Positions 34,240 through 46,299 of a stretch of DNA of 64,000 bases are shown piece after piece. The stretch covers positions 1-64,000 of the forward strand of contig JADLZK010005545.1 in the NCBI GenBank assembly GCA_015847255.1, written 5' to 3'. Below the pieces are notes generated by a model that worked only from the letters and a program-made list of their open reading frames with translations, was not told where the DNA came from and did no database searches. Within the stretch, counting starts at the first letter, position 1; every line of letters begins with the position of its first letter. Source of the DNA: Hyparrhenia diplandra (taxonomy: Eukaryota > Streptophyta > Magnoliopsida > Poales > Poaceae). Both the position numbers and the translations under genes were made by a program.

Positions 34240-35465
34240 GTCTTGTGTTCTTAAACTCCATGAATTGTAGCTCTACTAAATGTCTTTCTGGTTAGCTCAG
34301 GGACATAATGACATCTAAGAATTGCCATGTGTAGAGGTATGCGTCTACGATGAAGAGAGGATTGGGTCAAACAACAGTGGTCATTGCCATCGTATCTGGT
34401 AATGGTGGCGTCACAATGTTGACTATGAAGGACAAAGTTAGTGATAACTGACAAGTTGTAGCATATCATCTTAGCATCATGATGGAGGCCGTGGTAGTAG
34501 GAGATTTGTCAGGGTTAAACTCCTCTGGATTTCATGGTGCTGGCCAATAAAGGGGTGGATGTTGTAGGATCGGCCATGGCCACTCCTAAATCATTGCTAG
34601 CCCTCTATGTAGCCGCTAATGGCAAGGATGATGCCAATTCATGTCAATGTCGGTTAAAGGTGCAGCACTTGTCATAGGCGGTGTCAGCATTACGGTGATG
34701 TCGTAGTGTGCTGATAGATGTGTGGATATAACTAGCTTTTTAGTAGTAGTCGTCCCTGGTGTATATTTCGCAGGAGGTAGGGATGGTGCTGGTGTAGGTG
34801 TAAGATGGCAAAGGGAAATATTGGTGCAGTGGCTACCTGTTTAGATATTGTTGATGCTGGGAGTATTCTGTCGATCGATGCACTATCATTATTGATTATA
34901 TTGTTGAGGCTTTGTCCATCTGAATACACCCTAGATGCATCTATGGGAAAAAAAATGGTGTAACTTCACGGTCGAATGTGATGGGTGTCGAAGTTGTCAT
35001 CGTCGATGCTCCAGTTTTGGGTAGGATTGGCGCCTCTGGTGCGTTGTCCTTGGGTTGGTGGAAATTTGTTAATAGCGAGGAACCTGGTCCTCGTGCTACA
35101 ATCTGGTATAGCTTCTCCATCGATCAATTGCTGGTATGGTATATTTTCCCCATCGTAGCGGATCAGGGTCATGGATCTTAATACTAGAAGTGTAATGGTT
35201 TGTATCTTGAGAAAGGGATTAGTGGCTAGAATTGTTGGGTAATTAGGGGTGGTTTGGAGGAGAGTAATAGATGTCCCAGGACTAGCCGCGCCTTAGATGG
35301 AGGAAGGGCGTGGCAGTAGCAGCAGGTTGCAGCTAGCTATTTAGGTGTTGGGAGGGCAGCATGTCCAACTGCGGCTCAAGTGTGGGGAAGCTATAAAGCC
35401 TTTCAGTATTACCCTAGACTATTCTTGCTTAATTTGAATAGTTACACCTTCTCTTGTATTAATAG
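34240..35465. other. No gene seen; leader- or LTR-like words on the minus strand
   Basis: No supported coding frame. It contains another 'caagtgtggggaag' motif (35377) and minus-strand words resembling a retroelement leader, but no termini or domains I can name. Confidence 0.35.
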
Positions 35466-35514
35466 GGATAACCCAATTTCTTTCAAAAAAAAAAAAAAAA
35501 AAGGATAACCCAAT
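35466..35514 (+). mobile_element. Near-zero-length retro-insertion (tail only)
   Basis: The 12-bp word 'ggataacccaat' occurs at 35466-35477 and 35503-35514, flanking only 'ttctttc' plus 18 A's. This is what an extremely 5'-truncated target-primed insertion leaves: a TSD and a poly-A tail. Confidence 0.7.
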
Positions 35515-36496
35515 CTAACTTGACTTACAAACAATCCTATCCTATGAACTCTTTCTAAACCTAGACCCAGATAGACTCCAGAGGCACGTGTACAGTACCA
35601 TGGATACTGTTCATGGCAACTTGGACCAAATACCTTGAGGACCCGCTAGGCCCATGCCATGAGATACACGTACCAACACTGGAAAATTAAAATAGTTATA
35701 GCACATATCCTAAAGTACAATCAAACGTACAGGAATTTGATAAATTTAGTACTAAAAAAACTGTCAACAAATAAATAGCAAGTCATTAAAATATCCATGA
35801 AGACGTCCACTGTGCCGGGCGTGCACTGTGGCTGGCGATGCCGATGCCGACGTGCACCACACACCAGAATAGAAGGCAATTATTAAGGGTGCGTCTTCAT
35901 CAAGCATGTCGGGTAGGTAGCCCATATACATGCATCGTTCTCAATCCCAAGCAACAGAAATCAGACCCTTAGCGTCTGTTTTATTAAGATTCAGAGGTGA
36001 TAGAAAGTGGCGTAAGCAGTGCCACGCTAGAAGGGGTGGAGCTAGCAAGAAATTGCTTTGGATAAGTGCTACAGTTTGCACCTGTTGCAAGGCAACACAT
36101 AATGAATTTAGTTTCTCTGTTTTAGATCACGCAAAAATCTAAAACAGAGAATCTAAATTCTGCAATTTTTTTGACGGGAAAAATGTTCTTTTTACCCTTG
36201 AATTAACACCGTTAAGTGCTAGAACTTAATGGAAGGCCATAGAAAGAAGAGAAATTTATTTTGGGGCCATACAAGTAAGTTCAAAAAATTCAGGTCATAT
36301 AGGAAGATGCATTTTTTCCATGGCCATACAAGTAAATATCTCAATGTATTTTTGGAGATGTACTAGCTAGAGAGAGAAACGGAGATAGAAGGAGCACCAT
36401 GCAGTTACTTTTTTAACTCTCGTCTGTTGTTTAGTGGATCTCATATTTGCATAATATCCTTTTCTATATATAGGAGCAAAATTCACTAGAAAAGAG
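35515..36496. other. No gene seen
   Basis: Mixed low-copy-looking sequence without a supported frame. Confidence 0.4.
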
Positions 36497-36834
36497 CCTG
36501 TTTGTTTCCCACGGGCTAAAGTTTAGTCCTGTCCCATCGAATGTTTGGATACTACTTAGGACTATTGAATATAGACTAATTATATAAAGCTAATTACACA
36601 GATTGAGGCTAATTTGCAAGACGAATCTATTGAGCCTAAATAGTCTATGATTTGACAATCTGGTGCTACAGTAAACATTCACTAATGATGGATTAATTAG
36701 GCTTAATATATTCGTTTTGCAAATTAGCCCAGGCTTCTGAAATTAGTTTTATAATGTTTAGCCTTTCTAATTAATATCCGAACATTCGATGTGACAAGGG
36801 CTAAACATTAGACCAAGGATCCAGACACAACCTA
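36497..36834. mobile_element. Grass MITE with ~60-bp imperfect terminal inverted repeats
   Basis: The left end 'cctgtttgtttcccacggg' and the complement of the right end 'aggttgtgtctggatccttg' begin inverted repeats that share 'catcgaatgtttggata'. The interior words 'tgatttgacaatctggtgct' and 'gatggattaattaggctta' are typical of an abundant grass MITE family. No TSD is obvious. Confidence 0.75.
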
Positions 36835-37224
36835 ATATAAGCTTTATGACACATGGGGTTCTATATAGTAGAGATTGGTTGTATACTAAGGTCGTCCTGA
36901 TTACAGTTTCCTTAGCTGACTATTAGATGTGTTAGCAGGAGAGAACCTGCTAGTAGCTACTCCCTCTGTTATGAAATATGATAAGGTATATGTACAAGCA
37001 TTCAAAACTCATCCCAGAGTCGCACAGGCTACATACTCTATGGTGTCTATCCAGGTTTGATAGAATTATCAACTACTGATCTATATATATTCTTTCATTA
37101 TCCATATCATTTGTTTTTTCTTTATATGGCACCTTTGTGTATATCTTCAACAAGGTGGCTCTTGTTGTGGGCCATATCTTCGTGAATACTAAATTTAAGT
37201 TGAACCTCACGTGCTTGTTGTATT
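36835..37224. other. No gene seen; possible Stowaway fragment
   Basis: 'ctactccctctgttatgaaa' at about 36958 resembles a Stowaway MITE end, without a partner. Confidence 0.4.
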
Positions 37225-37435
37225 CACTAGTACACAAACGACTTCTACTCCCTGTCGCAAACAACATTTACTCGGGGTTATGCAACCGGGAGTACGTGTT
37301 CGAGTAGAAGTATTACAACCGGGAGTAGAAGTGGACCTTTACTCCCGGATGGCAATCCCCGCAGGCACGTGGTTCGGCTGGACCTTTACTCGGTTGGAGT
37401 TGCCAACCTGGCAAGTAAAAGGGTTCTTTTTTTTT
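37225..37435 (+). repeat. Left terminus and subterminal repeats of the CACTA element
   Basis: Several 'actcccgg'/'ccgggagt' words in both orientations follow the terminus. They match those at 3740-4020. Confidence 0.8.
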
Positions 37436-37479
37436 TTTTGATTTCATTTCAATTCATTATTTGATTTGGTTTTAAATTA

Positions 37480-37635
37480 CGTAATTAACTAATAATTAAA
37501 GTACACAACATGTATTAACTAATAACTAATGTACACATATATTAATTAATAATTAATGTACACATATATAATTAATTAATGTACACATATATTACACATA
37601 TATTAACTAATAATTAATGTACATATATATTTCAT
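37480..37635. repeat. AT-rich short tandem repeat
   Basis: The unit 'attaactaataattaatgta' followed by 'cacatat' recurs about five times with variation. Confidence 0.75.
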
Positions 37636-37835
37636 GTCCCGACATGATTAAGTTGTCATCACTTCCGCTTTGGCACCCATTTGTCGTCGGGGGTTGAAGT
37701 AGAACGGCCGGGCGCTAAGACCTGGGTATTAATAAATCCCGTAATGCTCACTTGCAAGTGCTTGTAGATGGTGTTCTTCTAAGGTTCTCTCCTCGCAACC
37801 ATCTTGTCTTCAATTCGAAAGTTAAATAAAAAGTA

Positions 37836-40377
37836 TTAGTATATATATGTATAAACGGTCGAGCTAGAAAGAAAAGTAATTACGAAGCACATAATCATCG
37901 ATGTTATGAACACTGACCAGAAGTTGTAGGGGAATATTATTATTTTCTTGTTGCGGTGCATCGCGAGGAACATCTTGATATTGTCCTCTGTCTCCTCTTT
38001 CAAACTTTTTAATTTTTTAGGGTTATTGTATACGATATGTGGATCAATGAATCCAATATCAAGACGCCCTTCGATTTTGCACTCTCGCATCAAAAATCTA
38101 CATATATATAGAGAGAGAAAGAGAGAGTGAGGATGATATTAGACACATACACATGTACACACATAGTGACTTATTAATAAAACAGAGAAAGAATCACTTA
38201 CAGAAAATAGCAGCTAATGATGGTTTTGTCAAGGGAGTCCCGGTGAAATAGTTGGAGCAATTCAGAAAATTCAACGAACATGACGTCATCGCCCGTTCCC
38301 CATTGGTCTCTAATTCTGACATTAAGTCCTATATCTCCCCGACGACACGCCTCGAGGTACCGGTTGTTTAGTGCATACATTTGAGTACCCAAGGCATCAT
38401 ATTTGTCGATTCCATAGACTCGCCGTGCTCATATTTGCTTCATTTGTCAACTACCGACGCAGTTTCAAAGACCACTTTGCTCATGTCCATACCAGTGGAA
38501 ACATAGTACTAAAAAAGCTCCTTGAAATTAACTCCTCCTTCAGTAGGAAAGTTCAGGTACTCCATGTTTGAACCATATTCATTAGTAACTAGTGGGGGGA
38601 GTGGTCGTGACGATGTTTCTCTCGAGTTGTGGAACACTTTTACTCTTCCTCGCTTTCCTCTTGGGGTCAACTTCCTTGTGTAGAGTGCGGTCATAGTCCG
38701 ATAGTGGCGCGGGCTTACGAGCCTCCCTCCACGAGTTGTCCTCGGCGATCTCCTTCTGTCTTAGCTACCTTGGAGGTAAGAAGAAGTACGGCTTGGCAGC
38801 ATCGGCCGCTGCCTTCTTCGCTACAGGGTCCATTCTTGTGAAGAATTTCTTGAGATATTCTTTAACCGAATCATATAATTCCTCCTTACTCATTTAACCC
38901 GCCAACTTTTTGGGAATGGGCCTTGGTTTATTCACCAAGGCTTTCTTGGCCATCTTCACCGGCGGGGCCGATGACTTGTTTGTTTGTGGGGCGGTTCTCT
39001 TCGTGTTAGTTGCCTTTGTCATGGGAGGAGGTGTTGGAGACCTCCTTTGTGGCGGTGATGGTGCCTGTGCCTGGGAGGAGGCGGCCGGTGCTGGTGGTGG
39101 TGGTGGCGGCGGTGGCGACTGCCTTGGAGATGCTGGGGATGCCATCGTGTCTTGTACCCCATCGTAACAACCGCCCGAAGAAGTATGATCGTTTGGGGAG
39201 CCGAGCTTTGGACTAGGTTGGGGTAATTCAGGAGGCAACTCCGGCATTGGCATCCCAGGAATAACAATGTAGCGTTTATGCCATGCAACGAATGTCTTCT
39301 CTACTTCTCCTAGTTTCGTCTCCCCTTCACCTCAGGAATGTCAAGAGGCACATCATTGTAACCTTCGGTAACTTTATCCACCGAGACGGCAGCATATCCA
39401 GGTGGTATTACTGCGTCGTTGATTCTTGGTGTCTTGGTACGGTTGATAGGACCCACAACACCAATAGCCACCTTCACTGTATTGCCACCTTCCTTTGGAA
39501 TGTGCAGCTCACATGGTGTAAGATGCTTAGTGATGTCATCCATAGGGAAGCGCAGCTCTGTGTCACCTAGACTTGGTATCTGCATGGAAGCACAACTGCT
39601 TCTCACTTGATCTAAGTGGCTATCCGGAGCTGGTGTAATAGTAAGCCCCATGGAACTCAATTGTATCTGCACTTGCCTTTTGATTTCTTCTTGCATTGTC
39701 GCTTGCAATTCTTCTTTTTGCTTTTGGGACTCAATAACATATTGCTGCATCATGCGGATGTGCTCTGCCTCAAGTTCCTTCCTTCTCTTGTGGCTTCTAT
39801 AGGTACGTATGTCCTTAGGGAAACCAATCTTCCACGGAATGTTCCCTTTGCCTCTTGTTCCAAATTGTGCTCAGCCGGTCCCAATGGCATATGACAGTTC
39901 ATCTCTCTCTCTCTGTCGGGCCTAAACACTCCACTAGCTTTGGATTCAAGAATATGAAGCAATCTTTCTATTGCTTGATGGAGTTTTTGGCCATGAATTA
40001 CCTTCTCGGTCTCTGAGCACAATCGTCCCCCATGACCTAAAAGCCACTGCTTAGTGCGTTCAAGCTAGTTGTGTGTTTTTGGTGTGATCCCCCTACTAAG
40101 AAGGTCTGTTTCCATTTTTTGCCACTTGGGAATGGAACTCGCGTAGCCACCAGACCCCATGTGATGGTGGTACTCCTTTTTTCTGGCATTCACTTGGTTC
40201 TTTCTTGACCTTTCTTGAGCTCTTCTGATGTCTTGTACTACACAAATTCTTCCCAAAAGGGCCTCTCGCTTCGCAATCGAGCTTGAACAAACCAATTTGG
40301 AGTCTTGTTCGCCTTGATGTATGTATTGTACGTAGAGACTTCTTCGGGACACTAATTGGGCGGCCATCTTTTTTCAT
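37836..40377 (-). pseudogene. CACTA second gene: En/Spm-type protein with ULP1-like C-terminus
   Basis: Read on the minus strand: an N-terminal part (40377-40065, 'GVWWLREFHSQVAKNG', like the Ptta/En/Spm plant transposon family), a glutamine-rich helix and a DUF8039-like block (39753-39310, 'VIPPGYAAVSVDKVTEGY'), a proline-rich stretch (about 39100), and a C-terminal part with 'FSELLQLFHRDSLDKTIISC' and 'LDIGFIDPHIVYNN...IIIFPYNF'. The last part is the start of the ULP1/C48 cysteine-protease fold often carried by grass CACTA elements; the catalytic His normally follows 'PYNF' as 'HW' but is not present in frame. An intron with GT/AG ends probably joins 38207 and 38103. Frameshifts (for example near 39310) break it. 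Its role in transposition is unknown. Confidence 0.65.
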
Positions 40378-41219
40378 ACTCTAGGCCCAAACTTTATCCA
40401 CCAACTTATCATGGTCGATGACTTCGTGATAATCATCCTGTTCAAAACGTGAACGCATCGAACAATGTCATCCCAAATTAACCGCTTGTCAAAATCGAGA
40501 CATAACTAATATGAGGAGCATTCTTCTTCAACTTCCATTCATGAGCAAAGGATCGGGATCTTGTCCCTTACAAGGTACCCATATTGTAACTTATATTTAT
40601 GTGCATGTTCTCCTAGTGGTTCCCCCTGTATGCACGTTGAATTCTAAGATGACACAGCCGCCTTCCAACGGCTTTTTGGGGCCTTGAATAGTCTTACTCT
40701 TGCCAGGTTGTTGTCGTCGATCCGCAGGGCTGTGTATGCATAGAAACACAAAGACATTAAAATAAGGAAAGGTTATATTAATTCATCCGAGCAAATAATA
40801 AATTATAATGTAATATACCTCGTCGGTATTATCATCGGCATATTGGTTGTTCGAACAAAATCCATTAAGTATTGGAGATCATCTTCATTCTCGCGCCGTT
40901 GGTTATTATCATCGCATATTGTTGAGTGCCATCGTGGATAATATTCATCATTATTTATTCTTCCATGTCATTGCCTCTTGGGTCGGCCATCCGAAAAAAC
41001 AAAAACCAAAATTGTAAGACGTTTGACATTTTTTCCCTAAGACGGGTTGAGAAGAAGTTAGCATTTATAAGTTCAAATAAATTATCAAGGCATATTTTAT
41101 CTAAAAATTTATTAATGAAACTACTCCAATGTTGTAGTTTTTTCCCATAAACTTGGTTAAAATTAGAGGAGTCAAACTAATTTGAAACTTCCATTAGTTT
41201 GATTTTTTTTTTTTACATT

Positions 41220-41530
41220 CAACATCATCGGAAACCCTAGTTTCATATCAAAAACCCTAATTTCCATTCTCAACAATGTTGGTTTGCATTCAACATCGCG
41301 GAAACATCGCCGAAAATTTTTTTTACATTCAACATCGTCGAATCCCAAGTTTCATATCGAAACCGTAGTTTGCATTCGTTTCGGAAACCATAACATCGTC
41401 GAAAAACCCTTACATCATCGAATCCCTAACATCATCGGAAACCCTAACATTCATCAAAAACCATAACATTCAACATTCGTCGGAAACCCCGACAAAAATG
41501 GTTTTGATTTTTTACAACAATTCGATTTTC
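41220..41530. repeat. Short degenerate 'acatcgtcgaaacc' repeats
   Basis: Words like 'acatcatcggaaaccctaa' recur from 41221 to 41490. No coding meaning is supported. Confidence 0.55.
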
Positions 41531-42060
41531 AATTGATTTCAATATTTCCACTAGCCGCCTTGGTGGGCGGCGGCGGTGGAGGGAGCAACATTGAGGCGAT
41601 GACGATCGGGGCGTGTGGCGGTGGAGGCGAAGTCGCCATGCACGGGCAGCGGCGGGGTCTTCGAGACGCCACGGCGGGCGTGGGCGGGGTGAGGAGCGGC
41701 AACCGGTGGTGTGGATGAGGACGTCGGGGTGGCATGCGCCGTGGAGGACGCCGTCTTCGGGCGGAGCACCCGCCGTGGAGGCGGAGGTGGAGGCAAGTCG
41801 CCGCAGACCGGGCGGCGCGCGCGTGAAGCGGCGGTGGTGGGGTCTTCGAGACGCCGCCCGCAACGTGGGAGCGGGTCCGCGGGCGAGTTGGTTGGCGGCG
41901 CCCGCGGGGATGAGCTCACGGGCGGCCGGCATGGAGGGTGCCGCGAGACGAAGGGGCGTGGCCGGTGCCGGGGAGGGAGCTTGCGGTGGTAGCCGGCGTC
42001 GTGGATCGATATCGAGCGGCGCCGGGTGGAAGGGGAATGAAGGGGCGGGTGCCGGGTTAT
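41530..42060. other. GC-rich block inside the CACTA element
   Basis: High GC keeps frames open on both strands, so the open frames are not evidence of coding. It may be a promoter/leader region of the second gene (transcribed leftward) or a captured host first exon (inference). Confidence 0.45.
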
Positions 42061-42089
42061 ATTCCCCGCACCTTTAATCCTCGCTCAAT

Positions 42090-42270
42090 GGCCCGCCCGG
42101 GAGTAGAAGTACTTTTACTCAGGGCAGCAACAACACCCGAGTAATGGTCGACCTTTACTCTCCCGCCGGAGTTGCCACCAGGGAGTAAAGGCAAATTTTG
42201 GCGGGCCGCGAATTGCAGCCCACCTTTACTCTGGTCGCGTGGTATCGGCCGGGAGTAAAGGTAGAATTTT
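42090..42270. repeat. Subterminal-type CACTA repeats in an internal position
   Basis: 'gggagtagaagtactttta', 'agggagtaaagg' and 'ccgggagtaaaggtag' match the element's subterminal words, but no terminus follows. Confidence 0.7.
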
Positions 42271-42564
42271 TCACTTCCCGCCATGCTTGAACACGTTTTG
42301 TTTTTTTTAAAATTTCTTTTGATTTAATGCCTAAAGCCCGCTTATTTCTGTAGTAAATTACATAGCAGTCATAAAAATTTTTTAAAAACAATTAGAGTTG
42401 CTTTTGCTTTGTTGCACACATGAAAAATATGTAACCTAAAAATAATGTAACTAATAATCACTATTTCATTAATGCAAAAATGTTGCCTTTAACTAAAATA
42501 ATAAGATGTATTATTTTTCGATAGGAAAATTGTTAACACATCATGTTTACGTAAAACTTTTCAT

Positions 42565-42740
42565 GGGTGGACTCAGTTCAACATATAATTAAAAGGTGAA
42601 GTCGTTTAAAAATTCAATTTAACCAAAAAAAGTACCAAACCAATTAAAAAAAAAAATCTCAAACTTGGTGGTTGCTTCACAAAGGGTATTTGCAAGCGAG
42701 AAAAAGTTTGAGACCAATACAACACTTGGAATGAACATGG
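42565..42740. repeat. ~178-bp direct repeat, copy 1
   Basis: It starts 'gggtggactcagttcaac' and ends near 'caacacttggaatgaa'. Copy 2 lies 496 bp downstream. Confidence 0.85.
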
Positions 42741-43060
42741 ACCACAAAATCCCTAAAAACCTAATTGTATAGCCATGGTTCGATGAAAGGTTCCATATAC
42801 CTTTGTGAAGCATGTACACTCGCCTATGTCGAAATGGTTTGAATTTTTTTTGGCACTCATCTACACCCAAAATATGGTCCCACACAAGATCTTAGATTTT
42901 CTGATAATTATTTTTATTATTATATTTTTTTCTTCGTGCTATGTGACATAAAAATATGGTGAATTATATATATCGAAAACACTAGAGTTCTCGCAAATGA
43001 CCTCCACGGAAATTTATCTCCTCTTGTGCCAAAGTCCGGCACCATTCTAGATCTTTTAGG

Positions 43061-43240
43061 GGGTGGACTCAGTTCAACGTATAATTACCGAAAGTGAAGT
43101 CGCACGGAAATTCAATTAAATCGAAAAAAGTACCAAACCAATTCGGAAAAATCTAAAATTTGGTGGTTGCTTCACCGTACAGGCATCTTGCAGAAGCCGG
43201 AGAAAAAGTTTGAGACCAATACAACACTGGAATGAATGTG
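43061..43240. repeat. ~178-bp direct repeat, copy 2
   Basis: Starts 'gggtggactcagttcaac' and ends 'caacactggaatgaatg'; about 85% like copy 1 by eye. Confidence 0.85.
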
Positions 43241-43279
43241 CAGTCAGAATTATTACATAATTAATGTCTCAAAATACAA

Positions 43280-45774
43280 CATTAAACAACACTAAATTAA
43301 GGTGCTTAGATCGTAAGCACGGAGTGTCCTCATGATTTAGTGCGATGCTTGGATCATTGTTCACTATGAAGGGCACAATTTGCCTTTTCGTTTCATAATC
43401 TATTGACTTGTCCGACTTGTCCTCAATTCCTACGATGTTTATTTTCCCCGAAAAGAACTATGTGGCTTTGGGCTCATCATTGGTTGGGTCTTTGTTGTTT
43501 TTCCCCTCTCTTAGGTTTTGTAGACATGTCCTTGACATAGAACACCGACTTACATCCTTGGCTAAGACAAATGGTTCTTCTTTATACCCAATATTGTTGA
43601 GGTCCACTGTTGTCACTCCATACTCTGGGTCGACTAGTACCCCGCCTCCGGTCACCTTCACCCATTGGCACTTGAACAAAGGGATCTTCAAATTACCTCC
43701 ATAGTCTAGTTCCCATATCTCCTCTATGTTGCCATAATATGTTTGCTTACTCCCATTCGGTCCGTGGCATCTATGCCGACACCACCGCTTTTGGTTGGTG
43801 CTACTTTTTATCCGGGCTACCGTGTAAAATGTGTTCCCATTTATGTCGTACTTTTTGTATGTGAGGATATGCCACGATGGTTACATAGCCAACCTATACG
43901 CTTGCTCATGGAAGACTCCCATCACCCCGATATATTTTTTCAACCAAAAGCCGAAAGTTTTCATGTGCTCACGCCGTAATCCAAGCTTCATTCTTGCCAG
44001 AAACTCCGATCGTAGTACCTCCTTGTGTTCCTTGGGATGCACCAAGGTGCCTGTTCTCGTAACTGTGTATTGTGCTTTATTGAAATTATCATCCTCCATA
44101 CCGATATATGTTTTCTTTTCTAGTGTCCCCTTTCCACTTAGCCTCCCCTCGTGTCGCGATTCAGGAATACCAATCGGGTAAAGGTTAGGAATAAAGTCAA
44201 CACAAAAACTCAATGACCTCCTCTATTCCAGTAGTTTCTTGGCGATGCTCCCTCCGGTGAGCATTGCCGTGAACATATTTCTTCAAGACTTCCATGAACC
44301 TCTCAAAGGGGAACATGTTGTGTAGGAATATAGGACCGAGAATAGCAATCTCCTTGACCAGGTGAACTAGGAGGAGTGTCATGACATTAAAGAAGGATGG
44401 AGAGAACAACAACTCAAAGCTGACAAGACACTGAACCACATCATTTTTAGCTAGATCTAGTGGATTGATTGCCTTCTGAGAAATTTCATTGAGGAATACG
44501 CATAGCTTCACGGTTGCCAGACGTATATTTGGAGGTAGAATTCCTCTTAGCACAACTGGAAGCAACTGTGTTATGAGCACATGGCAGTCAAGGGACTTTA
44601 AGTTTTAGAACTTCTTATCTAGCATATTTATTATACCCTTTATATTCGAGGAGAATCCAAGTGGTACCTTGATGTTGTTTAGGCATTCAAACATGCTTTC
44701 CTTCTCTTCCTTGCTAAGAGTGAAGCTAGCAGGGCTTATATTGGCGTCCATCATCTTGTCGGGCTTCAGGTGTGTCCTTATGCTTCCCATACACACCCAT
44801 GAAGCCTAGCAGGTTCACACAAAGATTCTTTGTTAGGTGCATCACGTCAATTGCACTACGGACCTCTAGGACTTGCCAATAGGGTAGCTCCCAAAATATC
44901 GACTTCTTCTTCCACATGGGTGCGTGGCCTTCAGTGTCGTTCGGAACTAGTTCACTGCCAGGTCCCTTCCTGAAGACTTTCACATCCTTGACCATCTCTA
45001 GTACATCCTTACCGGTCAGGTTATAGACTTGGGCTAGTGGTCCTGTCGTACCTTTGAAATGCTTGCCTTTCTATCTTAGGGGGTGATTCTTAGGAAGAAA
45101 TTGACGATGGCCAAGGTACATGACCTTTCAATAGTTTTTCAAGAAAATACCCTTACAATCCTCTAAACAAAGGCGTGCAAGCATTATATCCCTTGTTTGA
45201 CTGTCTCCGAAATATTACTTAGAGCCGGCCAATCATTGATCGTTACTTAACAACAAAGCGCAAGCAGTCAAAGTGTTCCTGTTTGTACTCATCCCATACA
45301 CGCACACCGTTTTTTTCCACAAAAGTAGAAGTTCATCAACTAGTGGCCTCGTGTACACATCGATGTCGCTGCCGGGCAATTTCGGGCCTTGGATGAGTAT
45401 CGCATCATAATGAACTTTCGCTCCATGCATAACTCGGGAGGAAGGCTATAGATACATAGATCAACAGGGCCAAGTGCTATGGCCAACGCTCCGTCCCCGA
45501 AAGGATTAAAACCATCCGCATTTTAAGGCGAACCTCAAGTTTCTTGCGTCATCTCGCAAAATCCTCAAATTCTTCTGCCGATTGCTATCCACCGGGACCC
45601 ATCGGCAAGGTGTCTCAACATGTTGTCTATCTTACGGTCTTACGCCGCCATCGTGAACAACTTTGCATGGTTCTTGTTTCGAACAAACTTTTCAGCGTGG
45701 TATTATAGGAGCATACCACATAACCTTGGCGAGGATTTTCTTCCTAGGACTTTCGCCCTCAACATCACCGTGGT
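43280..45774 (-). pseudogene. CACTA transposase, TNP2-like, second copy
   Basis: On the minus strand the order is: the central transposase part near 45430-45233 ('AILIQGPKLPGSDIDVYTRP'), a part with 'PYWQVLEVRSAIDVMHLTKN' (about 44880), a DUF4218 block ('IAILGPIFLHNMFPFERFME' and 'NAHRREHR', about 44350-44250), 'GRLSGKG' (about 44135) and a C-terminal DUF4216 block ('IPLFKCQWVKVTGGG', 'DLNNIGYKEEPFVLAKDV', 43690-43540). It ends at a stop near 43460. It keeps about 520 bp missing from the 1541-3286 copy, but lacks the N-terminus because another CACTA end starts at 45777. Frameshifts occur throughout. TNP2 cuts element ends in the nucleus; this copy is inactive. Confidence 0.85.
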
Positions 45775-45776
45775 CC

Positions 45777-46160
45777 CACTACAAGAATCTCGCTAACCGT
45801 GATGGAAAATTTCGTCACGAATCACCGAAAATCCGTCCGAAAAGCGGGATGCGCGGATAGTTTCGTAAATCATCACGGATTGAGCGTCATGGATTGACTC
45901 CGCGCGGACGTCTGTCAAAATCCATCACATTATTGACGAGGATTGGTGACGGATTTAAACCGTCACCAGAGAGCCCGAGACCCGGTTAGTCCGGCCAGAA
46001 GCCCATTTCCCGTGACGGAAAATTACCGCCACGGATGAATTGCCACATAATCATGGATGATGACGTGGATGGTTACATGGATGATGACGTGGATCGTGAT
46101 GGCACCCAGCCCATTTATTGAGAGCCCAACATCAACATGGGCCACATTTTAGCCTGTTTC
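45777..46160 (+). mobile_element. Left end of a third CACTA family
   Basis: The terminus CACTACAAGAATCTCGC begins exactly where TNP2 homology stops. Subterminal words 'gtgatgga', 'gtgacgga', 'ccgtcacc' and 'catcacgg' recur to about 46110. The paralog at 2501 reads through this point, so an insertion is likely. The right end is not found. Confidence 0.65.
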
Positions 46161-46299
46161 AGCCCATTTCCAATCTATTTTTGAGCCATTTACACTCTTC
46201 TTTTCGCCCATTTACATTCTACCTTTAAAATGCATTATAGTTTCAGCCCGCTTTTACAATTTTTTTTTTTCTGCCCATAATTATAGCACATATGACAAG

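Larger units (their letters stand above)
37225..45776 (-). mobile_element. TNP2-type CACTA element, left end intact, right end lost
   Basis: The left terminus CACTAGTACACAAACG lies at 37225, preceded by 'att'. Subterminal 'ccgggagta' repeats follow to about 37435. Two minus-strand genes are present: a second protein with a ULP1-like end (37836-40377) and a TNP2 transposase (43280-45774). TNP2 homology stops at 45774, where another CACTA terminus begins. Subterminal-type repeats also occur in the middle (42090-42270), so the structure may be a fusion of two elements or a rearranged one. Confidence 0.75.

Noticed and set aside
4026..37240. One large CACTA element from 37225 to 4035
   Set aside because: The ends are in the wrong order and orientation for one element. 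They belong to two copies of a family; the shared 'att' flank is probably chance.
39010..39216. Plus-strand Gly/Val-rich frame
   Set aside because: It is the antisense of the proline-rich part of the minus-strand CACTA gene.
41613..42077. Plus-strand Gly/Arg-rich frame as a gene
   Set aside because: Open only because of GC composition inside a CACTA element; no start context or domain.
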